DNA from: Thermotoga maritima MSB8
Lineage (GTDB): Bacteria > Thermotogota > Thermotogae > Thermotogales > Thermotogaceae
DNA length: 64,000 nucleotides
Direction of reading: 5' to 3'
Assembly: GCF_000008545.1 (NCBI RefSeq)
Contig: NC_000853.1
Span: 1,750,465 to 1,814,464 of the forward strand
The notes below the pieces were generated by a model. The model was not told where the DNA came from, made no database searches, and saw nothing but the letters and a program-made list of their open reading frames with translations. Below are positions 9,012 through 20,914 of the stretch, in pieces. A program made the position numbers and the translations under genes. Positions within the stretch are counted from its first letter, which is position 1; the number at the start of each line of letters is the position of its first letter.

Positions 9012-9027
9012 AAGGGGTTGGAAAAGA

Positions 9028-12226
<3,199 letters not shown>

Positions 12227-12228
12227 AA

Positions 12229-12245
12229 GGGAGGCTTTGCCTCCC
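12229..12245. terminator. Bidirectional terminator between argD and the zinc-ribbon gene
   Basis: A perfect 7-bp stem GGGAGGC/GCCTCCC with a TTT loop. Rightward it is followed by TTATTCTTTC; leftward by TTTTAAATT. It ends both argD and the small convergent gene. Confidence 0.8.
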
Positions 12246-12425
12246 TTATTCTTTCTTCTTTTTCTCGCTTTTTTTCTCCTCTTCTTTTTCCATCACTTCT
12301 CCTTCTTCACCCAGCTGTTCGAGCTCCCCGCCGCATTTTTCGCAGTACTTGTTCAGCTGATATTCGATAGACGTTGCGGAGTAGTAGATTGCTCCACATT
12401 TTTTGCATCTGTATATGTAAGGCAT
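12246..12425 (-). CDS. Small zinc-ribbon protein, 59 residues
   Basis: The peptide starts MPYIYRCKKCGAIYYSA and has CxxC pairs at C7/C10 and C28/C31 (YCEKCGGE), the pattern of a one-domain zinc ribbon. The last 20 residues are almost only Lys and Glu. An AAGGGGGTG site precedes the ATG. A promoter-like TTGAAA-17-TAGAAT lies 60 nt upstream and a hairpin ends the gene, so it looks like a complete transcription unit. Function unknown; zinc ribbons of this size often bind nucleic acid or ribosomes. Confidence 0.72.
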   Translation of the reverse strand: MPYIYRCKKCGAIYYSATSIEYQLNKYCEKCGGELEQLGEEGEVMEKEEEKKSEKKKKE

Positions 12426-12486
12426 GAAAACACCCCCTTGTGAGTATTACCGCGTCTTATGAGCCTTCGCTTCGCTCCTGTGATAT

Positions 12487-12515
12487 ATTCTAATACTTTA
12501 TTTGGTCAGTTTCAA
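12487..12515 (-). promoter_or_regulatory. Candidate promoter of the zinc-ribbon gene
   Basis: Minus-strand TTGAAA (12515-12510), a 17-nt spacer and TAGAAT (12492-12487). The -35 overlaps the stop of the upstream EamA gene. Confidence 0.5.
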
Positions 12516-13342
12516 GTTTTTAGAATGAATAATACGAGTCCTATCATTGCAACTATAAAACCGATGATTTCAAAAAATGTTACAGTTTCACCCAAAAGAA
12601 GAAAAGACCACAGAATAGAAAGAACCGGCTCTCCAACCAGAACAACACCCACTACACTTGAAGGTAAATATTTGAGCGAGAGATTGATGAGGAGATACCC
12701 CAGAAACGAACATCCCACCCCCAGACCGATGAGAATGAACCACTCCCTCGCTTCAACGACCCTGAACGATGGCACGAGGAAAGCCAGAACAGTCGAAGCT
12801 AAGGCGTGTGTTTTCAGGCTGAAGTTCATACTTCCCATGGCCCTGTTCAGGTATCTTCCAAGAACAAGGTATCCACAAAAGAACACCACACCGATAACTG
12901 CGAGCAAATCACCCCTCGAAATACCTGAAAAACCCTCTTTTCCAGCAAGAGCCAGTACCACCCCCGCAACGACCATGCTTCCCGTGACGATTCTGAAAGG
13001 ACTGAGCCTCTCACCGTAGACCAGCCACGAGAGCAATCCCGTTAAAACAGGCTGAAGCGTCAAAGGTATAACGGCTCCGGCAACGGTGGTGTGGTTGAAG
13101 GCAGAAACCCAGAAGAAAAAGTGCATCGCAAGGAAAAATCCAGTAGCCAAAGAGAGAACTTCCTTCTTCAAAGAAAAAAGCTCAACTCTTCTCTTTACCA
13201 GAAAGAAAAACAGTGAAGCGATGAAAACCCTGTAGAAAGCGATGGTCGCAGGTGGAAGAGAAGAAAGTTTTATGAGTATCCCCGAAAAGGACGCCACTAA
13301 AACACTGAGTAAAGGATAGAAAACGGGTTTCAAGTGCTTCAC
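12512..13342 (-). CDS. EamA/DMT-family transporter
   Basis: A membrane protein of about 276 residues with ten hydrophobic segments in two EamA repeats. Examples are LLSVLVASFSGILIKLSSLP at the N-terminus and VVGVVLVGEPVLSILWSFLL in the second half. The drug/metabolite transporter superfamily exports amino acids, nucleosides and other small metabolites; the substrate cannot be told here. The start is uncertain: GTG at 13342 or TTG at 13333 (10 nt after AGGGG) are better than the longer open frame to 13417, which has no ribosome site. Confidence 0.85.
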   Translation of the reverse strand: MKHLKPVFYPLLSVLVASFSGILIKLSSLPPATIAFYRVFIASLFFFLVKRRVELFSLKKEVLSLATGFFLAMHFFFWVSAFNHTTVAGAVIPLTLQPVLTGLLSWLVYGERLSPFRIVTGSMVVAGVVLALAGKEGFSGISRGDLLAVIGVVFFCGYLVLGRYLNRAMGSMNFSLKTHALASTVLAFLVPSFRVVEAREWFILIGLGVGCSFLGYLLINLSLKYLPSSVVGVVLVGEPVLSILWSFLLLGETVTFFEIIGFIVAMIGLVLFILKT

Positions 13343-13512
13343 ATCCCCTGGAAGCGTTTTGAATGAACACCAGAAGTTATTAAATCGTACTGGTAAACCG
13401 GTTGCTATACTGAACAAATGAACTACGAGTGTGATTCTGGGATCAAAAAGATAGAAGACAGTAATTCACATGAAGCATTATCCCGTAACGATTTATTTAC
13501 ATCCTCGACCAC

Positions 13513-13541
13513 TTGAACAATTCCGTATTTTATAGTATATT
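13513..13541 (+). promoter_or_regulatory. Promoter of tRNA-Glu
   Basis: TTGAAC (13513-13518), a 17-nt spacer and TATATT (13536-13541), 22 nt before the tRNA. The -35 is the same hexamer as for tRNA-Ser. Confidence 0.75.
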
Positions 13542-13562
13542 TCTTTCTGGTGCACGCTTCAT

Positions 13563-13638
13563 GCCCCCATCGTCTAGCGGCCTAGGACACTGGCCTTTCA
13601 AGCCAGAGGCAGGGGTTCGAATCCCCTTGGGGGCGCCA
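13563..13638 (+). tRNA. tRNA-Glu (anticodon UUC)
   Basis: A 76-nt cloverleaf with encoded CCA. Acceptor GCCCCCA/TGGGGGC, discriminator G; D-arm GTCTAGCGGCCTAGGAC; anticodon stem CTGGC/GCCAG with loop CTTTCAA giving TTC; T-arm AGGGGTTCGAATCCCCT. Confidence 0.96.
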
Positions 13639-13644
13639 GATATT

Positions 13645-13671
13645 AAAGGGATGTCGAAAAGACATCCCTTT
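13645..13671 (+). terminator. Terminator of tRNA-Glu
   Basis: An 11-bp stem AAAGGGATGTC/GACATCCCTTT with a GAAAA loop, followed by TGTTTTTC, begins 7 nt after the tRNA. The 87 nt beyond it, up to the convergent GGDEF gene, hold nothing I can identify. Confidence 0.85.
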
Positions 13672-13758
13672 TGTTTTTCAAAAGCGCTTTTTCGCATCTC
13701 TGCAATCACTATAAGTAAGTCCAAGCAAAAGGTTCACGAGATATTTTGAAGTACCAGA

Positions 13759-14610
13759 TTATGAGAGACTGAAATAAGGCACTTTCATTTCCTTTGCTTT
13801 GTACATCCTCATATCCGCTACTTTCAGAAGTTCTTCAAGATTTTCCCCATCTTCAGGGAATCTGGCAACTCCTATGTTCGGTGTGACAGATAAGTGTTTA
13901 TTTTCCACTCTGACGGGTTCTCTGAAGGTGGAAAGAATCCTTTCCAGGAGGGATTTCAGATACTCTTCTTTCATATCGTAGAGGAGAATGGTAAACTCAT
14001 CACCGCCGTATCGAGCCACCACATCGCTTCTTCTAACCCTGTCCAGAATCCTTTTTGAAACTGTCTTCAATACCTCATCACCTGACAGATGGCCGTATGT
14101 GTCATTTATCGCCTTAAACCCAGCAAGATCTACGAAAAGAACGAATACCTTTTTTCCCTCGCGCTTTGCTAAGTCCAGATATCTGTTTCCCAGTTCAAAG
14201 AAATAACGCCTGTTTGGAAGCCCTGTCAGTGGATCGTGATAGGCCATGTATTCCAGTTCTTTTACACCAAACGAAAGATCTTCCCTTTCAAGGGTAGTTA
14301 GCAGAGTCTGAATCAAAAGAAGAGCATCTTTGCTCAAAGGCCTTTTTAGATATAAGACCAAAGACCTTCTATACTTACTGTCTTTCAATACTGAGATAAT
14401 TGCAGATGTGCTACTACATACATTGATAAGATGAGTCAGTTCCTCTGAAGTAAAGAAAAACCCCTCCTTGAAAAAGGGAGGAACTTCCCCCCCGGAAACT
14501 TTCACAAATAGTTTCTCATTTTCACTGTCGCTTTCCAGGAGAACAAAACCAATTACAGGTCGTAAAGAATAAAGCACTTTTTTCAATAATTCAGAATGAC
14601 CGTTATTCAC
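13759..14610 (-). CDS. GGDEF diguanylate cyclase
   Basis: Makes cyclic di-GMP from two GTP. The C-terminal GGDEF domain (about 120-283) carries DPLTGLPNRRYF, the metal-binding LFVDLAGFKAINDTYGH and an intact YGGDEF (202-206). An RxxD inhibitory site (RRSD, 193-196) lies exactly five residues before GGDEF, so product feedback inhibition is expected. The N-terminal 120 residues are a soluble domain of about GAF size that I cannot assign; there is no membrane segment. I chose the GTG at 14610 because the GTG at 14619 lies inside the AAAGGGTG ribosome site. Confidence 0.88.
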   Translation of the reverse strand: MNNGHSELLKKVLYSLRPVIGFVLLESDSENEKLFVKVSGGEVPPFFKEGFFFTSEELTHLINVCSSTSAIISVLKDSKYRRSLVLYLKRPLSKDALLLIQTLLTTLEREDLSFGVKELEYMAYHDPLTGLPNRRYFFELGNRYLDLAKREGKKVFVLFVDLAGFKAINDTYGHLSGDEVLKTVSKRILDRVRRSDVVARYGGDEFTILLYDMKEEYLKSLLERILSTFREPVRVENKHLSVTPNIGVARFPEDGENLEELLKVADMRMYKAKEMKVPYFSLS

Positions 14611-14720
14611 GGCTATCACCCTTTGAGATTCAACTTTTTATTGTCTGAATTTTATCACAGTATTCTTTCAAAAATGACCAAATAATTTTCGATGGTGTGA
14701 TATCAGAGGGAAAATCACCT

Positions 14721-15026
14721 TTACTGAGATGTAGAAGGTTCAGATCTTTTAATAGGTTTCTTTTCTGCTTCGATGTGAAAAACGAGCCATTTGTTATCTA
14801 TCAAAATCCAGAGATCAGATGGTGTTTTGAGTTCTGTCTTGACCCTTTTTGCCGCGGGTACTGCCAAACCTGCTATAGTCGCTGGTACCTCGTACAGGTA
14901 CCACCATCTTAGCTTCTGAAGACGTTGCAATCCCTCGTTCTTGGTCAGGACATCTTTGAGCTTAATTTCTCCTGCATGGTCACGCCTGCACATATCCAGC
15001 GTGCTGACATCTCCCACAAAAATCAT
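14721..15026 (-). CDS. Uncharacterised 101-residue protein downstream of the cmr block
   Basis: I do not recognise this protein. It starts MIFVGDVSTLDMCRRDHAGE, has an aromatic centre (RWWYLYEVPATIAGLAVPAA) and a second hydrophobic strand region (SDLWILIDNKWLVFHIEA), and ends in a basic, serine-rich tail. It looks like a small alpha/beta domain. AAGGAGGTG precedes it; the ATG at 15026 is a better start than the GTG inside that site. It lies 16 nt after the 141-residue gene, so the two probably form a pair. Confidence 0.6.
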   Translation of the reverse strand: MIFVGDVSTLDMCRRDHAGEIKLKDVLTKNEGLQRLQKLRWWYLYEVPATIAGLAVPAAKRVKTELKTPSDLWILIDNKWLVFHIEAEKKPIKRSEPSTSQ

Positions 15027-15042
15027 CGTACCAAACACCTCC

Positions 15043-15468
15043 TTAAAGAACTCTCAAAAACGCATCTCGAAGGGTCATAGAAGGTTCAGCTGTTCTTTTT
15101 ATGATTTTGAAACTTTTCGGATTTTCAACGCCGTAGTTGTAGCGCGGGTGAAGGATGTCGTCTTTCGTTTTGAAGTCGGGAAGTAGTTTGTATTTAACTA
15201 CATCAGCTTCGAAAGATACAACGTCTCCTACAGCAATATCCATATTTTCAGGGATCCTTTTGATCGCAACCCACAGATGATCCACCTTGACCTTCTTATC
15301 CAAATACCTCACAGTAACGTTTGTTATGAGAATTGTTGGCTTTTTCGAGAAAGGACTTCTTGTGGTACCAAACGCTTTGATTTTCCCCCTGACAGAAACT
15401 CTCTTTCCAACAAAAGGCAAAAGTTCGTTTCTAATTCTTCTCCTTGTCTTGTTTGATATCACATCCAT
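15043..15468 (-). CDS. Uncharacterised 141-residue protein, OB-fold-like
   Basis: No family recognised with certainty. The pattern of short beta strands (GKRVSVRGKIKAFG, PTILITNVTVRYLDKKV, HLWVAIKRIP, VGDVVSFEADVVKYKL) resembles an OB-fold, as in single-strand nucleic-acid-binding proteins. The C-terminus has an aromatic, basic segment (HPRYNYGVENPKSFKII). The start is ATG at 15468 or GTG at 15462, both just after AGGGGGG. It lies beyond the terminator of the cmr operon and reads in the same direction, so it may be an accessory nucleic-acid-binding protein, which is inference. Confidence 0.6.
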   Translation of the reverse strand: MDVISNKTRRRIRNELLPFVGKRVSVRGKIKAFGTTRSPFSKKPTILITNVTVRYLDKKVKVDHLWVAIKRIPENMDIAVGDVVSFEADVVKYKLLPDFKTKDDILHPRYNYGVENPKSFKIIKRTAEPSMTLRDAFLRVL

Positions 15469-15507
15469 CCCCCCTTGAATACAAATTTCATAAAATGTAT
15501 AAGAAAA

Positions 15508-15528
15508 AGCCCCGCTTGATGCGGGGCT
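15508..15528 (-). terminator. Terminator of the cas/cmr operon
   Basis: An 8-bp stem AGCCCCGC/GCGGGGCT with a 5-nt loop, followed on the minus strand by TTTTTCTT, 35 nt after the cmr6 stop. Confidence 0.85.
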
Positions 15529-15562
15529 CACTGATATCTTTTGAATTTCAAGACTCTACAGC

Positions 15563-16285
15563 TCAGCTGGGCTCTTCGAAACGACCGTAACCATAACTTG
15601 TTTTTGCGCCTAAGCCATAAGCTTTTAGCATCTCCACGAATCTCTGTTTTATTAGTTCCTTTTCCGAATTTCCAATAACTCCGGAACGACTCTCAAGAAC
15701 GGTAAACCAGAACACACCACTGCTCACCACCAAGTATTTTATTGGAACAGGGTCGTACCAATCATTCGGAGGAAGTTTTTCTTTCATATAATACGGCTGG
15801 AAGTGTGGATTGACGATATCCAGCGAAAATTTCAAATCCGAAACAGGTATTGCATCAAGAAAAATGAGGTCACCCTCTCTTTCGGTGTCTCCAAAAATAT
15901 GAGCGAGTGATTCGTATTTATCCCTTTCGAATTCGAATAAAAAACTGGCAAACGCCCCCTTGACAGCGGTGCCAGGAATTATGGGAAGTCCGTAATTTCT
16001 GGAAAGAGTTATGCCCACCTCGATAGAAGAAGGATTCCCAGCCCCAAGCAAGAGTTTTCCTTTCACTCTCATCTTCAAGTTGATAAACGGTTTTCTTTTC
16101 TTGATCAGCTGTTCCCTTCTTTCTTTGAGAATACTGCTGATCTTTCCAAAATCGGATTGCAATTTCTCAACGGTCTGGAAGATTTTGCTTACTATCTCTT
16201 TATCTTTTGAGTTTGAACCCTCAAGCAAAAGAAAGCTGTACTTTTCCCAGTAAAGACTGAGATTTTTGCTTTCAGGTAGTTTCAT
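15563..16285 (-). CDS. cmr6: Type III-B CRISPR RAMP protein Cmr6
   Basis: Subunit at the end of the Cmr RNA-targeting complex that binds the 3' region of crRNA. The 240-residue protein has the RAMP pattern: LLLGAGNPSSIEVGITLSRN with the N-terminal RAMP strand, GLPIIPGTAVKGAFASFLFE (the conserved GSSxKGxxR-like motif), HIFGDTEREGDLIFLDAIP, and a C-terminal glycine-rich loop GLGAKTSYGYGRF. I chose ATG 16285, which overlaps cmr5 by 14 nt. It is the last gene before the operon terminator. Confidence 0.88.
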   Translation of the reverse strand: MKLPESKNLSLYWEKYSFLLLEGSNSKDKEIVSKIFQTVEKLQSDFGKISSILKERREQLIKKRKPFINLKMRVKGKLLLGAGNPSSIEVGITLSRNYGLPIIPGTAVKGAFASFLFEFERDKYESLAHIFGDTEREGDLIFLDAIPVSDLKFSLDIVNPHFQPYYMKEKLPPNDWYDPVPIKYLVVSSGVFWFTVLESRSGVIGNSEKELIKQRFVEMLKAYGLGAKTSYGYGRFEEPS

Positions 16286-16634
16286 TCTCTTCACCACCCA
16301 GGAGAACCTCTCCGCATCTTTTGAGCCATTTTGCACACTCAAGAGCAGCGATCTGTGCTTTCAAGTATGTCCTGGCATCCAAAAACTCGTTTTCCATCAG
16401 TCTTTCGACGATACCATCTTCCAGTGTCAGGTGTTCGATCATCTTTCCAAGGTGATCCACCACCTTGTTTTTTCCTTTCTTTTTCAGAAAGAGAATTGTT
16501 CCCATCAAACCGTTTTGAACGATCATACTTCCAAGACCCTTCACATCCCTGAGGTAATCATCTCTTTTGTCTTTCTCAACTTCCTCAACCAAATTCATCG
16601 CCAGTTTTGCCAGTTCAAGGCTGAGCGTCTTCAT
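16272..16634 (-). CDS. cmr5: Type III-B CRISPR protein Cmr5 (small subunit)
   Basis: A small all-alpha protein of about 120 residues (KTLSLELAKLAMNLVEEVEK; KDVKGLGSM-like central helix; AKWLKRCGEVLLGGEE). Cmr5 subunits stack along the inner filament of the Cmr complex and contact the target RNA. The position between cmr4 and cmr6 and the size support the call. The ATG at 16634 is 8 nt after GGAGG. Confidence 0.85.
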   Translation of the reverse strand: MKTLSLELAKLAMNLVEEVEKDKRDDYLRDVKGLGSMIVQNGLMGTILFLKKKGKNKVVDHLGKMIEHLTLEDGIVERLMENEFLDARTYLKAQIAALECAKWLKRCGEVLLGGEENETT

Positions 16635-16639
16635 CTTCA

Positions 16640-17506
16640 TCACCTCCAGGCATGTACCCACATCATGCCTTTTCCAACAGTTTCTTTTCCTCCGATGTTG
16701 ATCAATTCTCCATTTACTTCGTTTTCGAAAACTTCCATCAAAGAATCTTTCCCGGAATCTTCTTTGTTACCGTAGTACGTCTTCCTCACCACAAAGTACA
16801 TCACCGTATCCTGAGGCAGATATTCCTCGTACCACAAACCACCTTCTTCAACGGTTTTCTTCTCTCTGTTTATTCTCACTCTCGGTACAACTTCTGTCAT
16901 AGCCTGAACGATTTCTGAGAAGAGAACATCATTCACAACAACCACATCGCTTTCCATTTTCTTTTTCAGGTAGTCAACTGGAGCACAATTGGAAATCTTC
17001 GATATCAATTCCCTTGTCCTTGGAAGTTCACCAACAAATGGTTCTAATTTTACTTCCTCAAGGAACACCTCACCAGATCCATAGAAGGAGACTGCCTTTC
17101 CATAATCAATATTCGCCTCTTCTAGTTCTTTAACAACATCGTTATCCCCTACAGATTTCGCAAATTTTATCAGTACAAGAGGACACGTAACCCACACAAA
17201 AAGCCTATCCGGGTTTCTCACAGGGAAAAGGAGAATTCTCGCTTCAGAAAAGCTCAAACTACCAGGAACCGTTCCTTTGTCGCTTTTCGGTTCACTTCCA
17301 AATATCTCTTCTATCTTTTTTTCATCTATCTTGTCCTCTTTGATGAGAGACCTGAAGTAGGCCCTCAAAGCACCTTTTATACCATGTATAATGGGAAATT
17401 TTGTGGTTCTCTCCCTCTGAATAGGCAGGTCAACAACTCCTATTTCGAAACCAGTTCCAGCATGAACCTGAGTTTCCGCGTAAAGAAGGAAGACTCTTCC
17501 TTCCAT
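16640..17506 (-). CDS. cmr4: Type III-B backbone RAMP nuclease Cmr4 (Cas7)
   Basis: Cmr4 forms the repeated backbone of the complex and cuts target RNA at 6-nt steps. The 288-residue protein starts MEGRVFLLYAETQVHAGTG and has the crRNA/target loop EIGVVDLPIQRERTTKFPII, where the aspartate in VVDLPIQRE is the expected catalytic residue, then HGIKGALRAYFRS (RAMP motif) and the C-terminal NIGGKETVGKGMMWV. It follows cmr3 by 14 nt with GGAGGG. Confidence 0.92.
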   Translation of the reverse strand: MEGRVFLLYAETQVHAGTGFEIGVVDLPIQRERTTKFPIIHGIKGALRAYFRSLIKEDKIDEKKIEEIFGSEPKSDKGTVPGSLSFSEARILLFPVRNPDRLFVWVTCPLVLIKFAKSVGDNDVVKELEEANIDYGKAVSFYGSGEVFLEEVKLEPFVGELPRTRELISKISNCAPVDYLKKKMESDVVVVNDVLFSEIVQAMTEVVPRVRINREKKTVEEGGLWYEEYLPQDTVMYFVVRKTYYGNKEDSGKDSLMEVFENEVNGELINIGGKETVGKGMMWVHAWR

Positions 17507-17520
17507 CTTCCTATCCCTCC

Positions 17521-18513
17521 TCAAAGTTTTTCGTACTTCATGAAGATACATCTTCCAAAACCAAAATCCGTGAATTTACTTTCATTCAGCACATGTCCAT
17601 TGACCTTACCTTCCAGATAGTAAACAGCTCCCGGAGAGACAGCATGATAGATCTTCTTTGGTTTATTTTCGCGTAGGTCCCATCCGGAAACAACCTGCTT
17701 TCTAATCCCTGCGGTTGTGAGAACTCTCTTTCCAAGAATAGTTTTATCCTTCGGCATCCCTCCTCCATCGAAAACAGCCGGTGTTATGAGAGCAACCGCT
17801 ACATTCTTATAGTCTGGAGGATCAAAAGCGGTGGTGTTCAGTTCTTCAACCTCGACCGCCGACCATTTGCTCTTCATTCCGAGAAACACACCGTCGAGTT
17901 TTGAAACAAGCTCGACCGTTCTTTCATCGTCTGTGAACATGAAAAATCCTCCATCGTAAAATCTGTAGTAGGAGATCGAATATATCATTCTTTCTTTCAC
18001 TTTTTTTCTGTTTTCTTCAAAAGCTACTCCTATGTGGGTTTCCTTCTTAAAGATTTTTTCCGCGGAAACAAGATCGAATTTACACACACCCTGAGTGTTA
18101 CTCCTGAGAAGTTCGAGATCACTCAGTTCTATGAGCCCTCCAGACGTAGATTCTTTACTATCCATCTTGTACTCAGGTTTCCAGGGAAGGTAAACTCCAT
18201 CAATCTCGACAATGGGGGTGACTCTGTAGCCAGAATCCGTTTTATATATGTTTCTTGGAAGTGGAAAGTAGTGCTTCCTTCCTTCAGGGGTATTTTCAAA
18301 AACAAAAGGGCCGAACATCCTTACGTCTCCTGCTCTTTCAACATCTCCGGGATCGAATTTCTGATTTTTCATCAAAAGAGCCGTTCTCACAGCACCGTAA
18401 AAAGGAAAAGAAGATGGAAAAACACTCTCCACCCTATCAGAAAAAGAAAATCTTCTAGTCTCTCTGAAACCAACCCAGTCTTCAGGCTCAAAGTATATCG
18501 CCCACAGCTTCAT
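17521..18513 (-). CDS. cmr3: Type III-B CRISPR protein Cmr3 (Cas5-like)
   Basis: A 330-residue RAMP protein that caps the 5' tag of crRNA next to Cmr2. It starts with the family pattern MKLWAIYFEPEDWVGFRETR and FPFYGAVRTALL, and ends with KIYHAVSPGAVYYLEG and FTDFGFGRCIFM, the C-terminal glycine-rich RAMP loop. The start overlaps the cmr2 stop by 4 nt. Confidence 0.9.
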   Translation of the reverse strand: MKLWAIYFEPEDWVGFRETRRFSFSDRVESVFPSSFPFYGAVRTALLMKNQKFDPGDVERAGDVRMFGPFVFENTPEGRKHYFPLPRNIYKTDSGYRVTPIVEIDGVYLPWKPEYKMDSKESTSGGLIELSDLELLRSNTQGVCKFDLVSAEKIFKKETHIGVAFEENRKKVKERMIYSISYYRFYDGGFFMFTDDERTVELVSKLDGVFLGMKSKWSAVEVEELNTTAFDPPDYKNVAVALITPAVFDGGGMPKDKTILGKRVLTTAGIRKQVVSGWDLRENKPKKIYHAVSPGAVYYLEGKVNGHVLNESKFTDFGFGRCIFMKYEKL

Positions 18514-20912
18514 TGAGACTCACCTCTCTTCATCGAGTACACCATTATGAGAAGTTCCAGTGCTTCTCTCATTGCTTCATCGAAGGAGGACTTCTTCGTG
18601 TTTTTGTAGTAAGCTAACAGTCGACTAAGAAAATTCTTGAAATTTCCAATAAACTCATTCTTCGATTTCTCTGAATGGATCGATCTTCTCAAAGTGAACT
18701 CTACAAACTTTTCCATTTTGTCCTCGTAGAGCGAGAAGTCCGGAGAGAGAAGTTTGTAAAGACTGCGGTGTGAAACATTGTAATTTTTCATCTCCTCAAG
18801 GATTTTCAACGATCTCTTGACAACGTCTTCTTCTTCAATTTCCCATGTTGATCCAGCAAAAATCATTTGCCCTGATCTCTTCACCTGCGTCACACAGAAC
18901 GCGTTTCTTCCGTAAACGTTCTTTGCTCTCTTCTCTGCTTCCCTTGCTATCTTCAGAGCTACCTGAAGAGGAAACTTGTGATGGACAATAGCGATTCCAG
19001 CGCTCATAGTAGCGGCTCTTCCCATCAGAGGAGCGAAAGGCTTGTCGTTGTGGTACAGAACACCGTTTTCTGATCTGAATCTTTCCACATCAGAGCCGCT
19101 TTCAATCTCTATTTCGTACTCCAAGTGCCCCGAAAAGAATTTTCTGATGTCGTTTGCACATTCCAGTACGCTGTCTGCTGGAAGAAGTGCCAGAACATCG
19201 TCTCCACCGCTGTAAACGAGCATCCCGTTGTGTCTATCAACAATTTTCCCGACAAGTTGAGAGAAGATACCGAGTGTCCTCGAAACACCCCTGTGATAGG
19301 CTGGCTGAATGGTTTTGAATTCCTTCAGTTTTTCCCATGCATATTTGAGATCATCTGTTTCTTGAAACATCTCAATCACTTTCGGATTTATTACTTTTTC
19401 CAGGAAAGGTGCGTTCTCTCCAAGCATCCAATCACCCATTCGATCTCCATCCATGAGGAGAACAGCTATGTATCCATTCTTGAATTTTTCGGGATCCTCG
19501 ATTTCCTTATTTGCCTGATTGTTTCTTGCAACATCCGTTGTTGAGTCGAATTTTATCCTGATATTGAGGATTTCCGGAAGAAATCTCTTCACAGTGTTCA
19601 GAGTTCCGAGCCTGTCCTCTTTTTCTATGTCTTTTTCTATATCTTTATCTTTGAACACAGCACAGGCTCTGACTCCAGCCCCAAAATCGTCCGCGTCAGT
19701 GAAGTGGTCGGGATAAACATCCTCTTCGTATCCCGGAAAGAGTCTGGCCATCTTTCTCGCAGCGAGTTTTGAGGTCAGAAGACGATGGAGGTACCTGTAA
19801 AACGTCCCAGGATTCTCTTTGTAACCAGCGTGTTCCGATACTTTCTTCAGAACTTCCTTGAAATCTTCAATTCCCGATCCCGTGAACAAGTTTCTCACCG
19901 TTTCAACTATCCTTTCAGGTTCATCGAAAGACACCTTTGATGTCTGAATGTCCGGAAAGAGAGACGATTGGTAATCGAACGAATGCTCGTTGAAAAGAAA
20001 TTCGCTTTTACTGAGCTTTTCTTTTGTTTCATCAACTATTGTTTTCCATCTGTTTCTTATCGCTTCCTCACATTCTTTGAGTATTTCTTCGTCCGAGGAT
20101 GGAACTATCGCAACAAAGAGATTTGGAAGAGAAGCGACTTCCCTCCGAGGAGGAACAGGACAGAGGTCTTCAAGATCTACGCCCATTGATTCGAGTGTTT
20201 CCTTGACGAAATAGTTTCCTCTCAAATACGGTGAGATGATGGAATCGAAGCCGTACTTTTTGCCAACAACTTCTATGGCACCGTAGATGAGATAAGAAAG
20301 AAGATAACTTCCAGCCCAAAGGTCTTTCACTTTTCTTGCCTGGGCTATCACTTCTTGAACAGGACCTATCGCTACCGCTACTAGAGATGCCTTCACCTGT
20401 TTCCCCTCTACACATCCCTTGAGAGCCGATGTTACGTCGAGATGGTCTATGATCGAGTGATTGGCTATTCTGGTATCAGCAGGAAGAAACTGACTTCCTT
20501 CCAGAATGTAAGGCAGATTCCACCAGATGGAATGAAAGAGCTTTTCATACGTGTCGTTTTTCTCTTTCAGCTTTGTCAATGCGTTTATCAGACGGCTCTT
20601 CATTTCTTCAACTTTTTGATTTTGAAAGAAACTCTTCACTTCCGGTAACCCTTCACCAGAAAATGGATGAACAAAGAGAGTCTCATCGAACGAAACATGA
20701 ATTTGTTTTTTTGCATCCTTTTCGTAGGGGATTGGAAACCTGTCCATTGCGCTTGCAAGACGGTCTTCTTCACCTCTTGTTTTTTTGATGCCAAGGGTCT
20801 TTAGAATCTCGCCAGCTATGTTTTCATGATTTTTCACATCGAATGCCTTCACCAGCGGATCATGAAGAAGAGCGGTTATCTTAGATTTCCAGAATTCTTC
20901 TCTTTTGCTCAC
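18510..20912 (-). CDS. cmr2: Type III-B Cas10 protein Cmr2
   Basis: Large subunit of the Cmr complex; on target RNA binding it makes cyclic oligoadenylates and may cut DNA. About 800 residues. The N-terminus has an HD motif (KITALLHDPLVKAFDVKNHE), followed by the first palm (AVAIGPVQEVIAQARKVKDL) and the second palm with VLLMDGDRMGDWM and the cyclase motif VYSGGDDVLALLP, so both catalytic elements look intact. The C-terminal helical D4 domain ends EALELLIMVYSMKRGES. The start is GTG at 20912, 6 nt after AGGGGGG; longer in-frame starts would lie inside cmr1. Confidence 0.95.
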   Translation of the reverse strand: MSKREEFWKSKITALLHDPLVKAFDVKNHENIAGEILKTLGIKKTRGEEDRLASAMDRFPIPYEKDAKKQIHVSFDETLFVHPFSGEGLPEVKSFFQNQKVEEMKSRLINALTKLKEKNDTYEKLFHSIWWNLPYILEGSQFLPADTRIANHSIIDHLDVTSALKGCVEGKQVKASLVAVAIGPVQEVIAQARKVKDLWAGSYLLSYLIYGAIEVVGKKYGFDSIISPYLRGNYFVKETLESMGVDLEDLCPVPPRREVASLPNLFVAIVPSSDEEILKECEEAIRNRWKTIVDETKEKLSKSEFLFNEHSFDYQSSLFPDIQTSKVSFDEPERIVETVRNLFTGSGIEDFKEVLKKVSEHAGYKENPGTFYRYLHRLLTSKLAARKMARLFPGYEEDVYPDHFTDADDFGAGVRACAVFKDKDIEKDIEKEDRLGTLNTVKRFLPEILNIRIKFDSTTDVARNNQANKEIEDPEKFKNGYIAVLLMDGDRMGDWMLGENAPFLEKVINPKVIEMFQETDDLKYAWEKLKEFKTIQPAYHRGVSRTLGIFSQLVGKIVDRHNGMLVYSGGDDVLALLPADSVLECANDIRKFFSGHLEYEIEIESGSDVERFRSENGVLYHNDKPFAPLMGRAATMSAGIAIVHHKFPLQVALKIAREAEKRAKNVYGRNAFCVTQVKRSGQMIFAGSTWEIEEEDVVKRSLKILEEMKNYNVSHRSLYKLLSPDFSLYEDKMEKFVEFTLRRSIHSEKSKNEFIGNFKNFLSRLLAYYKNTKKSSFDEAMREALELLIMVYSMKRGESQ

Positions 20913-20914
20913 GA

